From Brachynemurus nebulosus (lineage: Eukaryota; Arthropoda; Insecta; Neuroptera; Myrmeleontidae): a stretch of DNA of 64,000 nucleotides. The notes under the pieces were generated by a model. The model made no database searches. It was not told the DNA's origin and saw only the letters and a program-made list of their open reading frames with translations. Made by a program: the position numbers and the translations under genes. Positions within the stretch are counted from its first letter, which is position 1; every line of letters begins with the position of its first letter. The stretch is from contig JAPWDM010000004.1 in assembly GCA_035578155.1 (NCBI GenBank), positions 39,194,803-39,258,802 on the forward strand, read 5' to 3'. Of this stretch, positions 39,647-50,825 are shown in pieces.

Positions 39647-40992
39647 CAAAGATAAACATACATCTGATAATGATAATTGAAGTAGGCGTCCTTTTCTTAT
39701 ATAAAAATTAGAAAATATACATTTTTTTAAAAAAACAGTTGTTGTTAAAAGTAGCAGATAAGAATGAGAAGATATAAATTATATTTAGAAATATCTTTTA
39801 TCTTCTTTTTTAAATTATTCATTTAAAACTTTCAAGCCAAATTCCAAGAAGCCGGCATATAATATTTATGCTTGCAATGGAGTCCTGCAATGTTATTTAA
39901 AATTATCAGTGGCAACAGAACATTTACTTATTATATCATAATGAATATATTCCTTTTAATGTTAAAGAATAATTTAGGTTTAGAAGCTAAAAAAAGAAAT
40001 GTGAGTCTGTTAAGACGACATAACCGAAGTGAAAATTTTTATTACGATCTCGTAACCGATTCGAAGTAACATAATATTCTAGATAGGACTTTAATATTAG
40101 GACTGGATAGGATAGTTTTATAGTTCAATAAATTACATCGAGAACAACAACAAACATTAGGTATTAATCGGGTTTATTTACTTATGATTAGCTGTACTCA
40201 AGGACATATGCTTGTCAGAATTAAGAAAAAAACTTAAAATGCTATCAGAATTATTTATGTTAAATTATATAATATGACATCAAGTATCCTCTGGACTTTA
40301 AATTGGACACAGATTAGTTGTAATTTTTCTAAGCTACTCGAATACTAGGAATGTATCTAAATAACGTATTGGTTGGAATTACGTAAATAAATAAAAAAAA
40401 ATTTGGGAGACAGGTCTACTCACGCTGTTAACTTCTCATTGGATGTCCTTAAAGACTAGAAATTACTGTACTTTATTTTTGGATTCTATGCCATGTTTAG
40501 ACTTATTATATAATTGGTAATCTTTTGGAAATGCTCTTAAAAATAAAACATGTAACGGAATTTATAAAATAGTATTTTGCAAAATATAAATTTTTTTATG
40601 AAATATTTTAAGCTGTAGAAGTGGTCCAAATGAAAATTATTGTAAAAAAAATAAATATTTATTATTTACCATTATTTACATGAAAATTGTTAATTTAAAT
40701 AAACTCCGAAAGTTAATCAAGTTACAAAAAATTAAACTGGTAGACACTTGTTGACAATCACTGATATAATAACAATAATAAAACCAAATTTCCTCAAAAG
40801 CTACACTCTATTAATAAAGAATAGAAAATACACAATACATAACACCAAAGTTGAATAAAAATAGCATGTTTTTAGTGAATACTAAGAATTATCAACAAAA
40901 CAATGAATTTTTAAGTAGCCAATCATAAGAAAATATTTGAACAATCAGAGTCTCTAGACTATTTCTGTTAACAGTATTGTCTGTAATAGTAA
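39647..40992. other. AT-rich, no gene
   Basis: A 65-codon frame at 39872-40069 has no recognised motif. Confidence 0.5.
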
Positions 40993-41336
40993 AATACCCC
41001 TGTCGCAGCATCTGCATAACATAGCGAATTTCCAAATCTTGGGCACTGGCGGATCTCATCTAAGACCTGTACCTATTTAAAATAATTTAGCTTTCTAAGA
41101 GTAAAAGAATTTTCAAAATCGGCTGGGTAATTAGTTTTGGTATTTTTAAGGACCCAAGAACCCGAACGAATTTTGTGCAGCATAGTTGTATACATCTAAA
41201 ATAATTTAGTTCTCTAGCAGTGAGAAATTTTTTAGCATCGGTTCGATAGCTTATTACTGGCGTTTTCGGATCTGCAAGATCCCGGTGGACCTCATTAAAA
41301 AATCAGCTCGACCGTATATTCTAGGCGGAATTTATG

Positions 41337-41339
<3 letters not shown>

Positions 41340-41431
<92 letters not shown>
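41340..41431. repeat. (TA)n array inside B1
   Basis: 92 bp of TA followed by TCAAAACCCGTTGTGTAGC, exactly as in B2, where the array is 63 bp. Confidence 0.95.
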
Positions 41432-41434
<3 letters not shown>

Positions 41435-41479
41435 AACCCGTTGTGTAGCATTCTACGCCGCATTTGCATCCGCAGGACA

Positions 41480-42180
41480 GTTGTGGATCTCAGATAACAC
41501 AACCTGTACCTATCTAAAATAGTTTACCTCGGTAATAGTAAAAAAGTTTCAAAATCGGTCAGTTATTTTATTTTTGACACTTTTAGGTCCTACTGACACT
41601 GTCAGACCTTACATAACGTAATCTATATGTATCTAAAATAGCTTAGCTCCCCAACAGTGAAAAAATTTTCAAAATCGGTCGGTTAATTTATTTTTGACAC
41701 TTTTGGCTCCGATGGACCCTGGCAGACTTTACATAACGTAATCTATATTTATCTAAAATAGTTTAGCTCTGTAACAGTGAAAAAATTTTCAAAATCGGTC
41801 AGTTAGTTTAATTTTGATACTTTTGGGTTCTATGGACCTTGGTGGACCTTACATAATGTAATCTATATTTATCTAAAATAGTTTAGCTCTGTAACAGTGA
41901 AAAAATTTTCAAAATCGGTCAGTTAGTTTATTTTTGACACTTCTGGATCCTATGGACCCTGGCAGACCTTACATAACGGAATCTATATTTATCTAAAACA
42001 GTTTAGCTCTGTAACAGTGAAAAAATTTTCAAAATCGATCAGGCAGTTTATTTTTGACACTTTTGGGTCCTATGGACCCAGGCGGACCTTACATAATGTA
42101 TTCTAAATCTATCTAAAATAGTTTAGCTCTGTAACAGTGAAGAAATTTTTAAAATTGGTCGTTTAGTTTATTTTTTACAA
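41480..42180 (+). repeat. 120-bp core tandem repeats of B1
   Basis: CAGTGAAAAAATTTTCAAAA at 41654, 41774, 41894 and 42014, with a variant at 42134, is spaced exactly 120 bp. A diverged unit precedes near 41534. Each unit carries TTACATAACGTAATCTATAT and TTTTTGACACTTTTGG. Confidence 0.95.
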
Positions 42181-42612
42181 TTATGGGATCAGTAAATCCT
42201 GGCGAAACTCATACAAGTCTAGTACTCTAACAGTAAGAAAAGGGTTCTAAGGATCTCATATAACTTATGGCAGTCCGTAAGCTTCTTGCGGACATCATTT
42301 AATTAATTAATTCAAATACTTTAACTTACTAACTGTGAAAAAATTTTTAAATTGATTGGTTAATTAATTTCTAGCCTTTTTAGGTCCCGAAAACCTTGAC
42401 CTCACATAAAACACCTTAAATCCATTTGAAATGGTTTAATTTTTTAACATTATTAATTATTAGTGAAAAAATTTTCAAAATCGATTCAAAATATTTTTCC
42501 GTGCATACATATGTACATTGTACATATTATGTTTTGTATCATATTTAATAATATTATATCATAACATAATCTTCAATTTCTTGTTTACTTAAAAATTCAA
42601 TAAAAAAAAAAA

Positions 42613-42984
42613 TTCTTCATTACATTAGCTTAGAAAATCTGTTTAATTTACATTTTTTAACATGAGATAGAACCATGCTAATTATAATGTAATAAATGAG
42701 AAACAAAACTCTATACATGTATGTGTGTTATAACATATGTATGTGAATAGACTTCACTCGTTCTCACAAAATTCTTTAATAAAAAAGTGAAATATTTTTA
42801 TACTTCATAAAGAACTGAGATATAAATATAAATTACTTATTAGACTAACAAAGAAAGAAAACTAATAATATAATGGTGAAAATTTACATTTTCTCGAAAA
42901 ATAATTAAAATAGAAAGAAAATTATAAGAATATTTTCTTCATAATTTTTTTTTCCTTTTCAACGATGTAAAAATCGAACTGTCT
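42613..42984. other. AT-rich, no gene
   Basis: Nothing recognised. Confidence 0.5.
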
Positions 42985-43164
42985 TATGATAGGATCGAAT
43001 GATAAAAAATGGCCAGAAAACCTACTTCTGGGCATCCGACGTGTCTGGCTAACGAACTTAGCCGAGCGAATTCAGAATCCAGTCCGCACACAAAATTTCA
43101 TAAGCATTAGACTTTTCGTTCGAGAGTTATCGTGGCGACACGATATATATATATATATATATAT

Positions 43165-43248
<84 letters not shown>

Positions 43249-43440
43249 TAGTGGATATCATTTCCGTATTCTAGGGACCTCAAAACACATTTCTGTTATG
43301 ATCCCGGGCTTAGGTCCCGTCATGACACCTACTGTAATAGCGGATTTCCAGTTTCACTTTTGGAAATTCGCTAAAAGAGAAAATACCCAATCCGTAAAAG
43401 CAAAGCTAAGCGGAAATAGTAGTGTCTTTTTTTTGTAACT
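42985..43440. repeat. Family D-like repeat with internal TA array
   Basis: GGGCATCCGACGTGTCTGGC and TTCGAGAGTTATCGTG at 43028-43136 correspond loosely to GAGCATCCAACGTTTTAGGC and TTCAGAGTTATCATG at 59927-60040. A TA array at 43143-43242 (interrupted near 43164) follows, then a GC-richer block with GATCCCGGGCTTAGGTCCCG. The 150-codon frame is produced by the TA array. Confidence 0.5.
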
Positions 43441-44340
43441 TCGTCGAATTGTTAACTAAATAAAGATTTGGAAATCAACCAATCTAGAGAAAGGGTTTTA
43501 AAAATTAGAATCCTTAACCAATTCGAAATAAGAATATCATGGCTCAAGAATATCATGGTTCTTCTTGAGTTAGTCCTACTACTGCCGACCTCACCTATTT
43601 TAGGATATAAACTCATCCACTCAGGACGGTACCTATTTTTGAACGTTCAATCCTGGTGAAATGAATAATACAGTATACTGAACAATATTATTTACTGTGC
43701 TTTTATACATATATAATGTTTAATATTTTGTTCTGATTAATTTTTCCAATAATATTGTGTGAGTGATCAGCTTTATAATTAAAGTCAATTTTTACCTTAT
43801 GTTCTTTACTTTTTCTTTAAGTTTCATTTTATTTTTTAGGGTCGGCCAAAAGTTTGATTTTTACAATTTGGCTTACAGATGATGTAAAGCCTTGAGAGTA
43901 CTTGTTCTACATGTAAAAGATTTCTGGTAGGGAATAGTTTAATTTCTTCATCATCCAACACGAGTGCATATTCTAAACTCCTACAGCGTTATACCAGTTT
44001 ATGTTGAACGAGTTTATGGCTACTAGTGGGGGAAAACTAGTGAGAGAGGGACCACTTCAAGTTATTGTCTGCTTTACTCTTCCAAATAAATCAGGAACTT
44101 GACTCAACCAGCGGCGTTTTAGTAAAATATCTCAGAATCTTAAGTACATACTCACCTTAATTTTACTACTGTTTACTATCCCAGTTAAAACTTGAAATCA
44201 TGTAAGTCCAGTGTCCACCATAAGTCCCATAAAACGTTGTATGTATAAGCGACCTAATCATGTGTCATGCCTTCTGTAAGGATTCAAATTTACTATAAGG
44301 GTGCAATACGTGTTTCGTACTTTCGGGTGCAATACGTCTC
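43441..44340. other. No recognised gene
   Basis: The 63-codon frame at 43468-43659 contains a short direct repeat (AAGAATATCATGG twice). GGGTGCAATACGT occurs twice at 44299 and 44326, just before copy A3. Confidence 0.5.
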
Positions 44341-44705
44341 ACTACTTCCAAAAAGCGCAACCTAGGTACGAACTTTATCAGCACACCAAATTTCAACTCT
44401 CTTCGTTAATTTTGGGGGGCTGTGGGCGTGTTAGATCCAGCAAAAATCGTTTTTTCCCTCTACTCCCTCCAAATCACCCTAGGAAGCTCAATTTTGGATA
44501 TGTTGTAAATAATTGATCGAAACATCATTTCAAACCGGTTTGGGAAAGATTTATTGTTTTGTTGCCCCCCACCACCCCCTTAAAAGTTAGGTCGGATCCA
44601 AAATTTACCCAAAATTTGATCCCACTTTGATAGTATTGTTGTGCAGCGGAATGAGCCCTACTTACCAAACTTCAGCTCTTAACTACACATATTAAAAGGT
44701 AGCGG

Positions 44706-44769
<64 letters not shown>

Positions 44770-44893
44770 CATTTTTTTCTACATAATCGTGTTATACGGG
44801 TCCGAAAACGGATAGCGCCCCTACTCTCGCCTCTCGCCGTTCTCATCATATAGGCTGTATAATTCTAATTTTTTCAGTTGAAAAATTCTACTA
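44341..44893 (-). mobile_element. Family A, copy A3: 5' part only
   Basis: Matches the first part of A1 and A4 from the first core unit (CAACCTAGGTACGAACTTTA) through the TA array (44708-44765) to the 5' terminus. The terminal stem differs from A1 (AATTTTTTCAGTTGAAAAATT versus AATTTTTCGGAGAAAATT) yet still pairs. Lacks the hairpin end. More diverged than A1, A4 and A6. Confidence 0.85.
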
Positions 44894-45189
44894 AAAATGG
44901 GTGAATTATTAAATCTGATATATCTGATGCGTTTAGTATAAAATATCGGGTAAATTTGATTGTTCCATATTTGCAAGCAACGAACATGAAAACTACATAC
45001 AAATTTACATATCAAAACGCCGCGTCGTTCTATTATTTCATCTATGTATATCGTTTCCTCGTAAAGTTTTAATTCATTTTCCTTCCCACTTTTGAAAAAG
45101 TCTATATTCAAGCTGGAATGACAAAGAGATGATGTAATTGAACAACTAAACATAATGCAACCAACAGCACTGTTTAATAGCTGTATCAT
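44821..45189 (-). CDS. Unrecognised 122-codon frame, doubtful
   Basis: Starts at ATG 45189 (complement) and ends within copy A3, so its last ~24 codons are transposon sequence. The first ~95 residues (SSLCHSSLNIDFF, KLYEETIYIDEIIERRGVLI) have no recognised domain. A hydrophobic, Cys-containing start could be signal-like. Just upstream, a 33-codon frame from about 45287 (MSTMYNGWPRPANNVCRQLL) ends in a TGA that overlaps this ATG, which hints at a frameshifted older gene. No promoter or homology is seen. Treat as a hypothetical relic. Confidence 0.2.
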   Translation of the reverse strand: MIQLLNSAVGCIMFSCSITSSLCHSSLNIDFFKSGKENELKLYEETIYIDEIIERRGVLICKFVCSFHVRCLQIWNNQIYPIFYTKRIRYIRFNNSPIFSRIFQLKKLELYSLYDENGERRE

Positions 45190-46336
45190 TCAACTAAACC
45201 ATTCGTATGCCCCCATTTAGCTCCAGCCAACAGTTGCCGGCAGACATTATTTGCTGGTCGCGGCCAACCGTTATACATGGTTGACATATTTTTCGTCGCT
45301 TCTTGTGTGACGCAGAGAAACTTTAAATTGTTTATGCACTTTATTTAAAGTTCACTGTTGACTTTTGTTACAACGGAACACACACAGATTGTCGTATACA
45401 TACATTGTATGCATCAATGTGTATCTAGGTAAAAGCTTTTTGTAACAATTTTATATGGTACGGTACACAAACGATGGGTAGAATCCGAGCCGCAAGCCAA
45501 ATGCGGCCCGCAAAATATTTCTATCCGATCCGTCAAATTAAAAAAAAAAAATTAAAAAAATAAGTATTTTAAGAACAAAAATATTTATATAGCAGAAAGT
45601 AACGGGAAAAGTAAATATTCCCTTGTGGATCTATGGATCACTCCAGCATTTTTGCTTTGACTAATTAATCCAAGCAAAGTACTGACTAAAATCTTGTTTT
45701 TTGCCAAAATTTAGTACCTGCAAGGGCAACTTTTCAATTGGTCATATCTAAACGAGAAAAAATTACTTAATGAAAATTGGCGAAAGTAATAAATAGTCTT
45801 TAGAAAATAGGAACGTTTTTGGAAAATTGAAAATTTTATCTAATTACTTGCAGACACATGGTTGTGGACCAATTGCAAGAACGATTACAGTCTTGAAAAT
45901 TCCTTAAGGACTTGTACTAACATAAGCACTAAGCGCGCTCATCGTTTTGTTATTCAAAGTATGCAAAATAAATGATCGAAAGATTAATATGTATCTTCTT
46001 CTTGACTGTCTTTTTGAATCCAGTAAACTTCGATTAATTATTTTTTATATTATTAAATTTTATTTTTTAACTATGTCTTCAGAATTTATCAAATCAGAGA
46101 GTTATAAATAGGTTGAAAAGTATTACTAATGATTCTTCAGTTCCATTTTTCGGCAAAAAGTCATTTTCGATGGCTAAAATGCAAAAACCTGATAAGTAAA
46201 TATTTTTCCAATTTTGAGTTTTTACTCTTAAGACCTTCACAATAATAATAAGCATTTATACCAGACATTAAGCATTTATAAAATTCGGACTTCGTTCTGC
46301 AATCCCTGGGGTATTGATAGACAACACACTTGTCGA

Positions 46337-46339
<3 letters not shown>
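45190..46339. other. No intact gene
   Basis: GAGCCGCAAGCCAAATGCGG followed by CCCGCAAA at 45488-45515 resembles the GCGGCCCGC block seen near hAT-type element ends (recalled), but no partner end or duplication is found. Confidence 0.4.
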
Positions 46340-46424
<85 letters not shown>

Positions 46425-46789
46425 GAGATGTTATGGATATCCGTAACCGTAACCGAAACTACCGGATATCCGAAATAATTACATATCTGAAACCGAAACC
46501 GTAGCCGATACTAAAAGTTTCGGATTTGTTTCGGATAATAATGGACAATTGCCGTTGAAAAATTGAAGTTAAAACGAAGCAAGTGTTTGCTGCACGTATT
46601 TCTCTTGATAGGTTGATAGAGTGATTTGTGTTTGGCGTTCACCTTTTGAGGTAAAATTTTCCCCTTTTTTTCTAAAAAAAATGTTCACTGAAAGCAATTA
46701 TCCGTAACCGTAACCGTATCCGAAACATTATCCGATAATATTACCTATATATTAGGGATGTCATGGATATGAAATTTCGGATACCGATA

Positions 46790-46790
<1 letters not shown>
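46340..46790. mobile_element. hAT-like end fragments next to TA arrays
   Basis: TAGAGATGTTATGGATATCC (46423) and TAGGGATGTCATGGATATGA (46753) are two copies of one element end, in direct orientation 330 bp apart. CCGTAACCGTAACCG and CGGATATCCGAAA-like motifs recur between them (46441-46740). A TA array precedes the first (46340-46421) and another follows the second. A complete element with inverted ends is not visible. Confidence 0.5.
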
Positions 46791-46793
<3 letters not shown>

Positions 46794-46883
<90 letters not shown>

Positions 46884-46903
46884 CGGATATATACATATAG
46901 GTA

Positions 46904-46988
<85 letters not shown>
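46794..46988. repeat. Compound (TA)n-(TC)n-(TA)n microsatellite
   Basis: TA run about 46794-46872, a broken stretch to 46904, CT repeats at 46905-46921, then TA again to 46988. The 98-codon Ile-Tyr frame is an artefact. Confidence 0.95.
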
Positions 46989-46992
<4 letters not shown>

Positions 46993-47205
46993 TAAAGGTT
47001 AATTTTAACACTGACGTTCCGCGTTCTTGGCATGTGAACATAATCAGAACAACCGTGGAGGCTGATTGCGATCAGTGATCACACGTGTGTGCGATCTCAC
47101 TTCAAACAAGTATCGACCAGTAACCAACATGACAAATGCACTCTTTATGTGATATACACATTTACCGACGGGTAATATATAAAAATATAATTTTATATTA
47201 TCATT

Positions 47206-48226
47206 TAGGTTTTAAAAGCTTTTATTTAACTTGCGATGTCAGTACGTTAGATCAGATCTTGCAGTCAAGAAATCTTGACAACTTCTAATTGAGCTAGAGG
47301 TTTCAAATTTTGCGTATGTGTATAACATGGATGACAATGTAACATTGTATAATTAGTTTTGTCCTAAATTCCCTCAAAACTAGAATAGTTGATTTTTAGT
47401 CTTATGCAACTTTTTGATATTTCGAACTGTAAATATTGTCCATTGATTTTACATTGCAGTTTTTAATTTCCATAGATATGTTTGATAAAGATAAAATAAC
47501 CGATTAGTAAAACATAAGTAAAAAAGTTACTTATTTAATTGTTGTTTTTAGCTAATTGTGGTCAGACTAAAAAGTATAAAATAAATAAGTATAAAGAAAC
47601 TTTTATTTAAAAATGAACTAAAATGTATAATATAACTTTTGAGTGAAATTTTAAGCAATGTGCAACATAATTTATAAAAGCTTACTTTATAAAGGCGGAC
47701 TTCAAAAAAAAAAAAACATTTTTTGCATAGTTCGCCATTTTGTTATTTTTCGATAAAATTTCATAATTCTAGTTCCGACCAAAATGACATATCTATAGAC
47801 TGGGACTAATTAAGAATTTTTGATTTCAGATGTCCCCAAAAGTCAAAATCACGCGGACCATCAAGGTGTGTTTTTCTTGAGGCGCCAACTTCAAGTGATA
47901 ATAATAATAACAAAAAAAAATTTAATTTATTCAAAAAAAATTTTTATTTTTTGGTACTTTAACAAACTTTTCATTTGTTCTTTCTCAAAAAAAACTGCCT
48001 CTAAAAACAGACATGAAAAACAGCGCAATTTACCAGACTGCTACCTTAACTACGTTTGGTACTTACTAAGGAGTAGAGTAATGTATTCACATCTGAAACG
48101 AAAATAATTAATAATAACCCCTCAAGATTTTATAAATTATGTTGCACATTGCTTCAAATTTCACTCAAAAGTTATTATGTATATATTTTAGTTTATTTTT
48201 AAATAAAAGCTTGCTTTAAAAAACTA
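47206..48226. mobile_element. Family C, copy C2 with internal inverted segment
   Basis: Shares both ends with C1. Between the halves it has about 400 bp more, starting with an inverted copy of the element's own 3' end (TTATTTAAAAATGAACTAAA at 47595, AATGTGCAACATAATTTATA at 47657) and then unrelated DNA. The 95-codon frame at 47820-48107 is in this extra piece and is not recognised. Confidence 0.75.
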
Positions 48227-49032
48227 TTTTTTTTACTTAAATTTATTAGATAATAAAATTCGCATATTCGTAAAAAGAGTAAGGCATATGATTCTATTTC
48301 AATTTTGATGTTGCTTACAAGGAGAAACCAGTGTAATTGTCTTATTTTATATTTTTCAACATTAGGAGTGCGTTTGTCTGTTGTTGATATCTGTAGTTAT
48401 TGTTTATATTAAAAATGTGTATGTTTACACATGTTGAATCATTTCGTAAATTTATATAAAGTTTTTTTTTTTTTTAAATTCTTTAAAAATATTGCCGACT
48501 TCTAGGGAAGTTTACAGCGAGAGTGCGCGGGTCGTATATTGTCCATATTAAATAAAATAAAAAAAGAAAAAATCCCAAGGATTCTAGCTACTGAATTACA
48601 AAATTCCGGCTTAATGAGTGTTTAACACACACTTGCAAATTTTTCTTTGTATAATAATTTTGAAATAACAAAAGAAATTAAAAGTCACAAAATTGTGTCG
48701 ATTAATTACTATGGTCTGGGGACGAAATGTAAAATTCATTCTGACCCGTGTGTTAAACAAAAGGTTGTCCATCCTTACGTTATACCATATAGATAAATTT
48801 ACTGTTCCAGAGGATAATGGGATATAATAAATTATAGGGTGATTAATAAAAGTTTTTCAGATAAAACGTTTTTACCAATAGCAATAGATTGTTCTTTATG
48901 TATTTGACAAACATATTTTTTATAATATGTGCCGCTGAGTAAAAAGGAAAAATAAAATTAAGCAAACATTTAGTTTATTTGATCCTAGACTAATGTTTAT
49001 TCTGCAGATACAGAGACGTAAGTAAGTATGTA
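48227..49032. other. AT-rich, no gene
   Basis: Nothing recognised. Confidence 0.5.
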
Positions 49033-50341
49033 CAGTCGAATCGCGTTATATGTCCGCTCGTTATAAGTCCGCCGATTTTATTTCTATTGTAAACATTCCC
49101 CCTCCATGATTGAAAAAAATTCCTATCAGTCTCTCGTTATGAGACCGGAACATTTGTGTTGATGTTTAATAAGCTAGCAAGCGTACGATTAGTACAACTC
49201 ATAAATCATCCTGTCTGATTTTTTTTATAAGTCCGTGTTTACATAATACATGCACAGTACAAAAATTTGTGTTCTACGTAAAAAAAAGTAGTGGTTAAAA
49301 TTTTTGTTTTAAATAAGTAACACAACTCTGCGTTAATGTAAAATTCAGTTACAAAAAATCATGGAAGCTTACTTACCTGTAAGATTGTAAATTATATAAT
49401 ACAATCTCAAATAAGCTTACATGATTTTTTGTAACTGAATCTGTAACAAAATAACCTTAAAATGTAAGAAAATTTTTTCATTTTTAAACGTATAATTAAA
49501 CTAAATTCGTCAATAACTGAAAAAACTTACAATTTTTCGGTTTTGTTTAATAATAAGAACTACTCTCATCTTTTTTATTATATATATTTTCGTAGATATA
49601 TATCGACACAAGTAAGAATTATTACAAAGAACTGACTTACTTTGCGTTCTTTAAGTCTCATTAACATATGAACAAAATCGTTATAATTTTTGAGGATTTT
49701 CAAGTATTTTAAGCTTTCAGTGGAATTAAAATATTGAATAAAAAAGGTTAACAACTAACTCTGATAAATCTGAAAAATTAACACAAAATGTATGTCCTCT
49801 TGTGTGTTAAATCATTGACACATTGTGTACAGATTTGACACATATGCTTTGTGTTAAAATAACACAAAAAATTGAATGGACAACATGTAAAATGTGTTAA
49901 TTTTAATACAAATTTTTTCACTGTGTGTGTAGATGAACAAAGCAAGTTTTGTTCGTTCATTGCGCGAATTATATTACAAACTTTGTTTGATTAACAATAT
50001 TATTTACAATTTCTACAAAAGATTTTAAAAATTTTTTTAAAGAAAATATGTGTGGAGAGTATCGTTTAAACTCCTGTCACATAAACTATAGAGCGCATTA
50101 AGAAAATATTAGTAAATGTATTTAGTAGAATGAGGTAGATTTTGGGCTGCTTCTAAAGAATGGTAATACTGCACTAAACGTCCGGGCAATTTGATTATAA
50201 ATAAGTACATACTCACACGCGTGAAAAGTAGGGGAAGGGCGAGTTACGGCGATCGACTACTAAGCACAAATGGGGGTACAGGAATTCTTAGAATTATATT
50301 TTCCAATAGCCCTGAAGCGGACTTATAACACGATTCGACTG
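49033..50341. mobile_element. Pogo/Tigger-like element, 1309 bp, TA duplication
   Basis: The left end CAGTCGAATCGCGTTATATG, then TCCGC, and the complement of the right end CAGTCGAATCGTGTTATAAG, then TCCGC, match over 25 bp with two mismatches. TA flanks both ends. The CAGTCGA-x-TTATA form is typical of pogo-like Tc1/mariner members. The length is close to an autonomous element, but no transposase frame remains. It carries a nested hairpin at 49343-49440 and several AATTAACACA/TGTGTTAAAA motifs at 49770-49905. Confidence 0.85.
49343..49440. repeat. Nested hairpin, ~45-bp arms
   Basis: ATTCAGTTACAAAAAATCAT pairs with ATGATTTTTTGTAACTGAAT. Inner parts (AAGCTTA/TAAGCTT, AAGATTGTA/TACAATCTC) also pair around a short AT loop. 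Probably a small foldback inserted in the pogo-like element. Confidence 0.85.
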
Positions 50342-50825
50342 TATAACAGAAGTGTCTTGTGTATTGTTGAAAGTTGTTGTACTTTTATATGGATATTTCT
50401 GTTCTACTTTGACACAAAAAACTTTTTCACTATGTTTTTTATTACGATCATAGCATAACGTTCATAGAAACTCTTACTATAAAATATAAATATTGCTTAG
50501 CTGTTAGCTGAAGTCACTCGATCAGAGGCCGCGTTGGTTAGAAACTATCTTTATCCATATTATTTTGGTATGTAAAGTAAAAGTGATGGAATATATAAAA
50601 TATTTATTTTTACTCTCCTAATTTCTTTTTCTAATTACCGTGAGTTGAGGTACAAGCAATACTAAATTAAGTAATTTAATAATATGTTGCTAAATCTTTG
50701 CCAGCACTTGAAACGTATTGGCGAAGTTAATTGTGCTTATAAATATGCATTTTTGTAATATTTTCCGCACGTAAAATTATTACCAGCCTTGTTTAGATGA
50801 GAAACTTAAATTTAATTAAAAGTAG
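50342..50825. other. AT-rich, no gene
   Basis: Nothing recognised. Confidence 0.5.

Larger units (their letters stand above)
40993..42612 (+). mobile_element. Family B, copy B1 (~1.62 kb)
   Basis: Near-identical to 60681-62633. The shared sequence starts at AATACCCCTGTCGCAGC and ends at AAAAATTCAATAAAAAAAA, and unrelated DNA lies outside both copies. Layout: 5' block, TA array, six 120-bp core units, tail with a small palindrome (ATATGTACATTGTACATAT) and an A run. No coding. The layout parallels family A in its sense orientation, but I find no clear subterminal inverted repeat or GC-rich hairpin, so the class is open. Confidence 0.85.

Noticed and set aside
46441..46740. CCGTAACCGTAACCG taken as telomere-like repeats
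   Set aside because: Only two or three units per site, mixed with CCGAAA; the insect telomere repeat is TTAGG.
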